From assembly GCF_001540865.1 (NCBI RefSeq), contig NC_033632.1:11749464-11813463 (forward strand): a stretch of 64,000 nt of DNA, read 5' to 3'. The DNA comes from Ananas comosus (lineage: Eukaryota > Streptophyta > Magnoliopsida > Poales > Bromeliaceae). Below, in pieces: positions 55,344 through 64,000 of the stretch. The position numbers and the translations under genes are program-made. A model generated the notes under the pieces. The model worked only from the letters and a program-made list of their open reading frames with translations, did no database searches and had not been told where the DNA came from. Positions within the stretch are counted from its first letter, which is position 1. The number at the start of each line of letters is the position of its first letter.

Positions 55344-58329
55344 TGTATATGTATATAAATAAATTTTGCAGGGGCATGTACGTAAATATCTCATTAAGCA
55401 AAAAGTATATTTGTAAATGAAAGATTAGAACAACCTTGATTCTTTGCCAAAAAGAAAAAAAAGAAAAGAAAATTTTACCAGCCATTCCTTGTCCCCCTGA
55501 AACCCATCCGGATTAAGCATTTTAACAGCGACTTGTGTTGATTCAAAACCAGCCCTGACACTCTCATCAATGACTCCTTTATACACAATACCGAATCCGC
55601 CCTCCCCGAGAATCTGATCTGGCCGAAAGTTCTTGGTTGCCGCTCTCAACTCACTGTAAGTGAATATGTTCACATTTCCATATCCAGCTGTTTGTCTCAA
55701 GTCTTCCACGTCTTTTGGCGGGGCCAAAACACTGACCACCGCTTCAGAACCGGATTTGGCTTGTTTCAATGAGGAAGCGGATTGCCCCAATATAGCTGAG
55801 AAAATTTAATGAAGAAAATTAGGAATAGAAAAAATGGTTAATATAGTTTATTTTGCAACTATTGGGTTATGAAGGGTTAAAATGCAGGAAACCCACTAAT
55901 AAATATCAGAACTTTTATCTTACCACACTTGCACATAAGAAAAGCAGTAGATATTGCCCGATGGATCAATTTGATGGAGGAGGTAAAGTGATAAAGAATT
56001 GTAGTTTAAGCCTGATAGATTTGGAGGTAAAGTGATGAAGAATGGGGACGAACAAATGTAAGATTTATCTTTCCGGGGGGTAAAAGTGAAAACAGTGATA
56101 TTTGTAGGCGGTTTCCTGCAACTTAGTTATTATAGTCTATAGCAAGACATATCACACAATGAGGTCAGAGACTCGGTGCACATGCTCATTTCTTGCATGT
56201 ATGTAAAATTTTTACTTACAATGTCTCTCACATGTTACAAATCACATACTTGTGCACTACAGCCACATTACCAATCGACAACTCATAGAGTTCATAAAGA
56301 TTCAACATGAATTAACTTTATAATGCTGCCATGTCCTTTCGATGCTTAGCTTTTACTAGGTTACTACAGTATTTATCTCAGCAAGAAAACAAGTGGGAAC
56401 TAAGATACAGTTATACATTTCACCATGAGTTTGTAATTTTGCATAATCAATCTGTCAAACTAGGACTTCGTTGAACTAAACTGTATTCGAACCAACATTG
56501 TATTCGAACCAACATTGGTCATATTTGTTTTTATTAAGAATGGGGAGAACTTGCATACTCCACTCGCCTCATTTTAAGAGGGACATGAATCCTCATGATT
56601 TATAAAATCAACCGATTTTCCTCTTGGTGCAAATTTCATTGTTATCAGTATTAATATATAGAATAGGGAGTATTCATAGAGTCAAATACTCTATTTACTT
56701 GACTTCGAGTTTGGTAGAAAAATACTAGAATACATAATAAAAGAAAATCAATCAGTTTATAAAAACCAAAGCCTATCAATCAGTTTATAAAAATTCTAGA
56801 ATACTTAATATAACAAATCCTCATTTCCTACACAATCTGTAGGTCAACTATCAAAGGTCAAAGGCCCGCCCCCCCCCTCAAAAAAAAAAAGAGAAAGAGT
56901 GAGAGAGCAAATCCCGTAGATACTGACCACAAGCATATTGAGGATATACAAATATACTTAAAACAGGACATATTCTTATCACCAATTTAAGACATGCCAA
57001 CAACTCTTTAATTAGTTTTACTCTCCTCACCCACCCTAAATGATCTTTTGCTTGTTTCTTACCCTGGGATTGTTAATTTGTAGCAGCATAGTTGCAGTTT
57101 CTCTTTTTTCTTCTACTTCTTAAACTAGATTTAACCTACATATCACACAAGCATTAAGGAAAGAACACTTTAGTTGCTCCTAAACAAAAAAAAAATTCTA
57201 TTTATATCCTGACTAAATTATAGAAATTGGCCCAGCTTGGAATACTTACTGATTATAATCTTTTCTTCATACCCATTAGTACATTACAATGACAACACCT
57301 AAACTCATAGTTAGGCCCAAACTAACATAATTATTCCATAATTCAACCCTGTTAATTAGATCTAACAACTTTCCTTTTTAACAGAAATTAAAATCTAGGT
57401 AAAATTCATAAACAAAACCCACTAATTTTTCCCCCATTAAAAAAAAAAAAAGAAGCCCACTAACTTTTCTCCTATCTTAATTCAGACCGTAAAGCTTGAT
57501 ACAATGCAAGAGCTCGCTAATTATCCCAAATCATGAACTTATATTTTGAAATATACTAATGAATTTTTGTTGTTTAATTAAGAACACTCAATTCTCATTT
57601 ATTTTGCTATAAACTACTTTAGTCCATTGAACAGGGAAATTTGTTAAGATTAATGATCACATTAGCTATTGATCGATAATTATTTACAAAATCCACATTT
57701 CAATCACCAAGATAATAGTTAAGAGCCATGAAATTTGACAAAATTGTAGACTAATTTAACGAAAATCCCGATTTCAATTCACCGAAATATCTCAAATCGT
57801 GACAAATGGAAGTTGACAGGGTCTACTTCAAAATGGCCAAAAGCAAACGGGGGTCTCCCTCCATTTTAACCTCTAATCTATATGCAAGAATTAGTAACTT
57901 TTTCTTCACCAAATCAAGCTTCGTGGATCAAATTCAAATGGGAAACAAGTTTTAGGTGTTTAACGGGATCGAATTACACGAAATGTTGGTGAGTTTTTTA
58001 TGATTTCAACCCATAAAAAAAATCAAATAAATTTGGAAAAAAAAAAAAAGCTCCAGCAAAACAAGATCAAGTGAGATTTCCTCGCCAAATCATGCTTCGC
58101 TGACCGAATTCAAATTACAAACAAGTTTTTGGCCAAGCGGGATCAAATTACACAAAATGCTAGTGAGATTTCAACGGATTTAACCCCAAAAAAGAAAAAA
58201 AAACAAATCAAATCAAATAAAGTAGAAAAAAGAAATTGCATCAAAAAAACCAAGATCGAGAGCGAGACGAGCCAAATCACCTTGCCTCCTCTGGTGCTGG
58301 AGCTCCTCCAACGACAAGCACCCGCCCAT
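53141..58329 (-). CDS. RLCK-VII/PBL-type kinase gene with a frameshift
   Basis: Membrane-tethered serine/threonine kinase that relays signals from receptor kinases. Exons on the minus strand: 58329-58281, 55795-55479, 55112-54977, 54673-54537, 54056-53933, 53779-53141. The short first exon starts MGGCLSLEE: Gly2 for N-myristoylation and Cys4 for palmitoylation. Kinase features: GEGGFG (80-85), Lys108 in [12 protein letters not shown] with catalytic Asp203, DFG (221-223), [15 protein letters not shown] activation segment. All splice phases agree. In the last exon the frame breaks: after EMLIGRR comes a stop at about 53706-53708, and the conserved [12 protein letters not shown] continues in a different frame. 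Against the family (GRRALDKSRPSREHNLVEW) about 29 nt are missing. The tail is rich in Ala-Pro repeats and acidic at the end. PBL17-like is my best guess. Pseudogene or assembly error are both possible. Confidence 0.85.
54092..54530. repeat. Perfect 175-bp inverted repeat ending at N
   Basis: Arms 54092-54266 and 54356-54530 are reverse complements with equal length and an 89-bp loop. The right arm stops at the N (54531). Lies in intron 4 of the PBL-type gene. Perfect identity and position at a contig end point to a foldback artefact. Confidence 0.88.
54531..54531. other. Single N, presumed contig join
   Basis: Ambiguous base 6 nt into intron 4 of the PBL-type gene on the minus strand; inverted repeat immediately to its left. 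Confidence 0.85.
55297..55340. repeat. (TA)22 in PBL-type kinase intron 2
   Basis: TA tract between exons 55479 and 55112; no foldback MITE next to it. Confidence 0.9.
55796..58280 (-). other. PBL-type kinase intron 1
   Basis: 2,485-bp intron separating the 16-codon acylation exon from the rest; AT-rich, with no repeat or gene that I can name. Confidence 0.75.
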
Positions 58330-58520
58330 TATGGCGCCGATCCCGCTCAAAACCCCCCCTCAATCCACGACCCCCATCGCCGACTCCTCAGATCCGATCC
58401 CAAGCCGCACCAAATCGCATCAAATCGAATCCCCTCTCGACCCTTCTCGCGGAGAAATTAGGGTTCGAGAGATCTCTCTCTCCCCCCTCCCCTCCTCGTA
58501 TCGCTTTTTCTTTTCTTTTT
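58330..58520 (-). promoter_or_regulatory. Probable 5' UTR of PBL-type kinase
   Basis: On the minus strand the stretch before the ATG reads GAGAGAGATCTCTCGAACCC then TAATTTCTCCGCG, a GA-rich leader of plant type. A TTATTTATATTATT sequence near 58600 is a possible TATA region; this is inferred. Confidence 0.4.
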
Positions 58521-58839
58521 TTTTTCTAACTATTTCTCCGATTATTTTTGCATAATTATTTTTAAGAAAAAAAATTAAAAAAAATTAAAAAATAATAATA
58601 TAAATAATTAAAAAGAAAAAGAAGGCGCGGAGTTCGCTGCGGGAAATGATGAGCGGAAAAGGAAAGGTGCCCGTTGGGTTTAATAATTATGCGGTTTAGG
58701 GAATGCCCCTGGAGTTTGTTATAATTACGATATTGCCACTGAAAGGACACCATTACGGCGTACGCTTGTTCCACCGAAAGCTTGCGAAGGTGAATTTATT
58801 TTTTTTTTGGAGCAATTACTCCGAAAAATTTTGGCGAAT

Positions 58840-59340
58840 TTATATAAAAAATTTATCATAATCGGACCGAATTTTTAGAAAATTGGCCAAAATATTTTTT
58901 TTTCTCTTCTTTTCTTTTTCTCTCGTTCTTTTTTTTTTCTTTCTCTCCGAAGAGGGAGGCGGCGGAGGAGGTGGCCTGCCTCGCCTCTGTCTCACGCGTC
59001 CTTGCCCTCGCCCTCGCCTGTGCACCTTCCTTTCGCCTTTCTTGCCTCCGACCATGCTGAGGCCGCATCTCGACTCTCTCTTTTTTTGTTCTCTCCAATC
59101 CTCCTCCACCGTCTTCCCTATTTTTTATAACAGGAAAGAGTGCAGCGTCACGTTCTCTTCCTTTTATTTTTTTTCCTCTTTGACTCCCATCTACTGCCTC
59201 CACGACCCTCCACGATGGTAATGAGGACAGCGCCGCATTCTCTGCCTCCGCCTTCGCCAGTGGAGGTACTGACACTGGTATCGAAGAAGGAGAACTTGGA
59301 GCAAGTGCGGGTGAGAGCGGAGCCGAGAAAAAATATGCAA
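58840..59340. other. CT- and GC-rich stretch without a recognisable gene
   Basis: Contains GGAGGCGGCGGAGGAGGTGG and long CT/T runs. Short open frames on both strands give low-complexity proteins only; I do not call a gene. Confidence 0.5.
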
Positions 59341-60085
59341 AAATAAAAAATATAAAGAATAAAGAATAAAATATAAAGAATAATAGTTTTTCCTATAAGA
59401 AAAATAATGCATCAGAGAAAAAAGAAGAAAATAATGAATTTGCCCTGTTTCAAAAAAATGTTGCACTTTTTATTTTTTTAAATTTAAATATACCCTTCTA
59501 CCGTCAACCACTTTTCTTATTTGTCCTTAAGTTAAGGGCAAACTAATTATTCTTATTATTTTAAAACTATGATATAAATTAATTTAGATTTAATTTAAGA
59601 TGATATAACGGCACTACCAGCAGAGATATTTTTGAATAATAGAGAAGTACATAAGCGGTATATTTGAAACAAAAAAATAGAAATCAATAAAATATTTCAA
59701 AGGTTTTGAGAAGTATATAAGGAATTATTCCTGTTTTGTAGATGCTTATTTTTGTTGTTAAGGAGTGTTTAGTTGAGCGTAAAACATATCAAAAAATTAT
59801 TTTCGTTATGAAAAATACTTCTCTACTCGCTTGTAGAAGAATAAACAAATAAATAAACAAAGATGCTTTTGCTTATTTGTCTATGACTACCATTCAAATT
59901 TTTCAAATTTATTTTGAAATTACCAAAATATCATTATAAACCCAAATTCCCATTAGTAAACCCAGAGAGATATTTGAAGAAATTTTTGACAATTAATGAG
60001 AATATTTTGGTCAACTAGGATATATCAGATATTTTTAAAATTTTAGAGGGTATACTAAATTTTTTCCCATAAATTAAAATATTCT
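59341..60085. other. AT-rich intergenic, nothing recognised
   Basis: No gene or repeat with readable ends seen in this stretch. Confidence 0.5.
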
Positions 60086-60094
60086 TGTATTGTA

Positions 60095-60380
60095 GGAATT
60101 TTTTTGCATTTAGCCCCCCGGAAAAATTTTTATTTTAAAATTAGCCCTGTCAAAATTTAATTTGCAAAAATGGTCCTGGGTCTGCCACGCAGGCGCCACG
60201 TCAGCGCCACGTGGGTAGGGCCGAGGCCCGTGTGTAAGTTGAACACGGTGAACCATTCACCGTGTTCAAACATGGTGAATGGTTCACCTTGTTTAGTACG
60301 TATTTTTATTGAAAAGTGGAATAGGGAGTAGGGATTTTAATAGATATGGATATCCGAAATATTATCCGAATCCAAAACCG

Positions 60381-60438
<58 letters not shown>

Positions 60439-60922
60439 TTTATTTATTTATACAATATATAAAATATTTAATAATTTTTATTTTTTAGATCTTCATCCAA
60501 CGGTATAGATTTTTAAAACCGGCTTGGTTCAGATTCGGGTTTTGAGTTTTTGGTCAGATATGGATATGGGTATGAATTTTTAAAATCCGTCTGGTTCGGA
60601 TCCGGGTTTAGATTTTAATTTGATTTTCGGGTTCGGGTTCGGGTTCGGGTTCGGATTTTTGAAAAAGAGAAAAAAAGGAATACAGATTCCCTATTCCTCT
60701 TTTTAATATATAAAAAATACGTACCAAATACGGTGAACCATTCACCGTGTTTAGACACAGTGAATGGTTCATTGTGTTTAACTTAACTACTGCCCTCAGC
60801 CCCGCCCGCCTGGCGCTGACGTAGTGCCTACGTGGCAGGCCTAGGGCCATTTTTGCAATTAAATTTTGATAGGACTATTTTTAAAATAAAAATTTGCCGG
60901 AGGCTAAATGCAAAAAAAGCCC
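60095..60922. mobile_element. MULE-type MITE with central insertion, 9-bp TSD
   Basis: Third member of the family. The right end is a clean GCAAAAAAAGCCC terminus and the left end is slightly degraded (GGAATTTTTTTTGCATTTAG). It is flanked by the perfect 9-bp duplication TGTATTGTA (60086-60094, 60923-60931). It is about 400 bp longer than its relatives because the centre (roughly 60335-60690) holds an unrelated AT-rich segment with a (TA)n tract and a TTCGGG hexamer run at about 60625-60655. Confidence 0.9.
60388..60431. repeat. (TA)22 inside MULE-MITE
   Basis: TA tract in the central non-MITE segment of 60095-60922. Confidence 0.9.
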
Positions 60923-61107
60923 TGTATTGTATCATTGTGTGGCAAAACAAGGGGCTAGTAAATTTCCGGAAATTCCGAGGAACACACACAACTAATTTGG
61001 ACAGAGAAAGATAAGACACAAGAATAAGTATAAGATTAGCAGGTGCAACTACTCTTTAATTACAAACCAGGTTCTATGCAATTACTTTATAAAACAAAAA
61101 TAAATAA

Positions 61108-61467
61108 AAATGAACTTCAAATGCCACAATTATGGTTTCATATTTTTTTCACTTTAGTATCCTGTGATTAAAAATGTATCAATTTAGTATCCTGTAGTTT
61201 TTTTTTTTTTCGCCAGCTCCTCTGTTAACATTTCGTTAATTATTGTATAAAAAAAACTTCAGATATCTCACCTAGATTTATCGAATATTCACTTCAGTGC
61301 TTTTTAGTTTTAACTTTATCACTGATTTAACAAATGAAAATTAGTAAAGAGGATAATAAAAAGAAAAAAATAAAACCACGGGATACTAAATTAATACACT
61401 TTGAACCACAGGGTACTAAAATAAAAAAGTAGGAAACCACATGGATGGTATTTGATGTTTTTCCAGG
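61108..61467. repeat. 'CCCTGTGGTTT' foldback repeat, copy 3
   Basis: Left arm TTTTTTCACTTTAGTATCC, right arm AACCACAGGGTACTAAAAT, ending GGTATTTGATGTTTTTCC. Confidence 0.7.
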
Positions 61468-62252
61468 AAAAATATTCATGCAACTTTGCTAGCTTTTTTT
61501 TTCTAGGGATAACATCTAATATACCCTTCAAAACTTCTGAAATATCTTATATATTTTTAATTTTTGGTTTCAAATATACTCCTAGGATATTTCTCCGTTA
61601 TTCAAAAAATAACCCCGCTGTTAATATCCATTAAGTAACATCTCAGATTAAATTCGAATTAAATTTTCACCTGAGTTAAAAAGGAGTTAAAATACCTCTT
61701 TTATCCCTAACTTAAGGACAAATAAGAAAAATTTGTGAGGATAAAAGAGTATATTTGAAAAGACAAAAAGTCAAAATATTCTTTTTCTCCCTAACTTAAA
61801 GATAAATAAAAAAATTGATGGCGATAGAAGATATATTTGTTCTATATATTTGAATGGGCAAAATAGTAATTTTATAGAAATAATGACTGTTCTAACTGTT
61901 CATTAAAAGAATTTTACTCTAAGGGTATATTTAAATTAACTTGGAACGTTAAAATAAAAAAATCGGAAATTTTTCGGGAAATATATAAGCAATTGTCTTT
62001 TTTCTGAGGTAAACTTTATTATGTTCATATGTGATTTGACGAAAGCAATCTTGTATAAAAAGTTTACTGGTTTTATAAATTCACTCGTTCCATCTGTTTT
62101 TTTTTTAAAGATTTTGCAAATTTGATCTGATTTTTTGAAACCTGATTAAATTATCACGCTGTTCAAAATACATATAAAATATACAAATTATACCCATTTG
62201 TATAGTGAGGATTTTTCATATCGTAAAGAAAAAAAAAACTAAATATATTAAG
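61468..62252. other. AT-rich intergenic, nothing recognised
   Basis: Only simple AT-rich sequence with weak internal repetition (CTAACTTAAGGACAAATAAG-like, twice near 61710 and 61790). Confidence 0.5.
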
Positions 62253-62950
62253 GGTAAACTTCAAATACCCCCTTGTGGTTTCATACTTTCTCACTTTAGT
62301 ACCCTATGGTTTAAAGTGTATCAATTTAGTATTATGTGATTTCGCACTTTCTCACTTTAGTACCCTGTGGTTTAAAGTGTATTAAGTTAGTATTCTGTGG
62401 TTTTACTTTTCTTTTTTTATTATCCATTTCACTTTTTTTTTTCGTTAAAGCAGTGACAAAGTTAAAATTTAAAGGTACTAAAGTGAATATTCGAAAAACC
62501 TAGGTAGCGTATCTAAAGCTTTTTGTATATAATTTAACGAAATATTAACGGAGAAAAAAAATCAGTGACAAAGTTAAAACTGAAGGGGACTAAAGTAATA
62601 TTCGATAAACCTAGATAGGGTATCTAAAGTTTTTTGTATATAATTTAACGAAATATTAACGGAGAAAAAAAATCAGTGACAAAGTTAAAACTGAAGGGGA
62701 CTAAAGTAATATTCGATAAACCTAGATAGGGTATCTAAAGTTTTTTATATATAATTTAACGAAATATTAATAGAGGAGCCGACGAAAAGAGAAAAATGAA
62801 ACAATATGATACTAAATTGATGCACTTTAAACCATATGGTACTAAAGTGAGAAAGTGAGAAACACAGGGTATAAAATTAATACACTTTAAACTACGGGTT
62901 ATTAAAGTGAAAAAGTGCGAAACCACAACGGTGGTATGTGAAGTTTTCCT
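62253..62950. repeat. 'CCCTGTGGTTT' repeat with internal triplication
   Basis: Outer inverted arms as in the other copies. The centre holds three tandem units of about 112 bp starting at 62461, 62573 and 62684, each with TTCGATAAACCTAGATAGGG and ATTTAACGAAATATTAACGG. Units 2 and 3 are nearly identical, unit 1 is more diverged. Confidence 0.85.
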
Positions 62951-63039
62951 ATATATTAAAGATAAAAAAAGAGTGTATTGTTCTCTTAAATTGTACGATA
63001 ATAAAAGTATAAATAGTGCAACACAAATAAAAAACAAGA

Positions 63040-63460
63040 GGAAACTTCAAATACCCCTCTGTGGTTTCGCACTTTCTCACTTTAACATCCTGTGGTTTAA
63101 AGTGTATCAAATTAGTACCCTGTGGTTTCACACTTTCTCACTTTAGTACCCTGTGGTTTCAAGTGTATTCAGTTAGTACTCTGTGATTTCATTTTTGTAT
63201 CAAGTTAGTACCATGTGGTTTCAACTTTCTATTTTTATTATTTATTTCGGGGTATATAATTTAACGAAATATTAAACCACAGAGTATTAAAGTGAGAAAG
63301 TGCGAAACCATATGGTACTAACTTGATACACTTTAAACCACAGGGTACTAAAGTGAGAAAGTGCGAAACCACAATGTACTAACTTGATATATTTTAAATC
63401 ATAGAGTACTAAAGTGAGAAAGTGCGAAACCACATGGGGGTATTTGCAGTTTTTTCAAAA
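63040..63460. repeat. 'CCCTGTGGTTT' foldback repeat, copy 5
   Basis: Left arm TGTGGTTTCGCACTTTCTCA, several TTAGTACCCTGTGGTTT units, right arm TGAGAAAGTGCGAAACCACA; about 420 bp. Confidence 0.8.
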
Positions 63461-63859
63461 AACAATGTGATAGCTTAATAAATGCAACATAAAAAAATTG
63501 TCACAATCTTTCAAATAAACGCAACTCATTAAAACAGACGATGAATAAACATTTCAATATCTTGTCAAATAACATCACATACATACTGTCAAATAATGCA
63601 ACATTTTTTTGATAATGACGCAATATAATTAACAATTTAAAATGTCGGTTTCGTAGATTATTTCATGTTTTTTTTTTTTATTATTTTGATTGATTGTACC
63701 CTTTGCATCTCCCTTTCTTAACTTGTGCTCTTCGCTTGTTTCCCATCTCCCTTTGTCCCCATCATGCGCTCTTTGAAATTTTTTTACTATGAAAGATGTG
63801 AAAATGTCATCGATGTGACACTCAATATTCTTATCGGATGAGAACGAAGTTATGATTGA

Positions 63860-64000
63860 ATTATTAAAAAAAAAATTCAAATACCCTCGTGTGATTTCAC
63901 ACTTTCTCACTTTAGTATCCTATGATTTAAAGTGTATTAAGTTAGCCCCTGTCGTTTCGCACTTTCTCACTTAGTACCATATAGTTTAAAGTGTATCAAG
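63860..64000. repeat. 'CCCTGTGGTTT' foldback repeat, copy 6, runs off end
   Basis: Begins near AAATACCCTCGTGTGATTTC and continues with TTTCGCACTTTCTCAC units to the window edge. Confidence 0.75.

Noticed and set aside
58129..58529. Plus-strand open frames near the PBL-type kinase start
   Set aside because: They overlap the kinase's first exon and leader in antisense; Pro/Ser-rich low-complexity products with no support.
58840..59275. Open frames in the GC/CT-rich stretch
   Set aside because: Low-complexity Lys/Glu/Arg-rich or Ser/Leu-rich translations, no domain, no plausible splice structure.
60620..60660. TTCGGG hexamer run considered as telomere-like repeat
   Set aside because: The plant telomere unit is TTTAGGG; this short TTCGGG run is part of a dispersed AT-rich repeat inside a MITE.

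Overview
This is nuclear plant DNA. It is AT-rich, has GT-AG introns with plant-type housekeeping genes, and is packed with MITEs, Helitrons and (TA)n microsatellites. A monocot is likely: the pollen-receptor-kinase gene has a very GC-rich first exon followed by AT-rich later exons, as in commelinid monocots. The repeat style reminds me of pineapple (Ananas), but I cannot prove the species from sequence alone. Four single-N positions (1183, 6674, 39909, 54531) look like contig joins, and each has suspicious duplicated or inverted sequence next to it.

Layout. 1-8264 is repeat-dominated: foldback MITEs in (TA)n, a Helitron, SINE tails, MULE-MITEs, and an extra partial copy of the next gene's promoter and first exon. 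8265-23967 (+) is a complete 29-exon L-arabinokinase gene (ARA1 type, about 984 aa). 24835-31237 (-) is a complete 3-exon LRR receptor-like kinase of the pollen-receptor-kinase (PRK) type, 648 aa, tail-to-tail with ARA1, with a Helitron in its long first intron. 31240-35224 is MITE-filled intergenic sequence. 35225-49361 (+) is an oxidosqualene cyclase (triterpene synthase) locus that is recognisable nearly end to end but carries frameshifts, a missing exon and an exon duplicate with a stop, so it is called a pseudogene. 49362-53140 is intergenic, with a tandem repeat split by a copia-like solo LTR. 53141-58329 (-) is a receptor-like cytoplasmic kinase of the RLCK-VII/PBL type with an N-myristoylation start and one frameshifting deletion in the kinase domain. 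58330-64000 has no convincing gene; it holds a MULE-MITE with an exact target-site duplication and several copies of a 'CCCTGTGGTTT' foldback repeat.

The four genes do not form an obvious pathway cluster. ARA1 salvages free L-arabinose from the cell wall. The PRK and PBL proteins are plasma-membrane signalling components. The cyclase would have made a triterpene or sterol skeleton. The most rewarding material is structural: three MULE-MITEs, two Helitrons, a hAT-like MITE and a solo LTR with readable insertion boundaries; one apparent filled/empty Helitron site pair; a MULE-MITE inserted exactly at the ARA1 TATA-like sequence; a ten-member family of foldback elements sitting in (TA)n tracts; and strong signs that three tandem duplications are unmerged allelic contig ends rather than true duplications.
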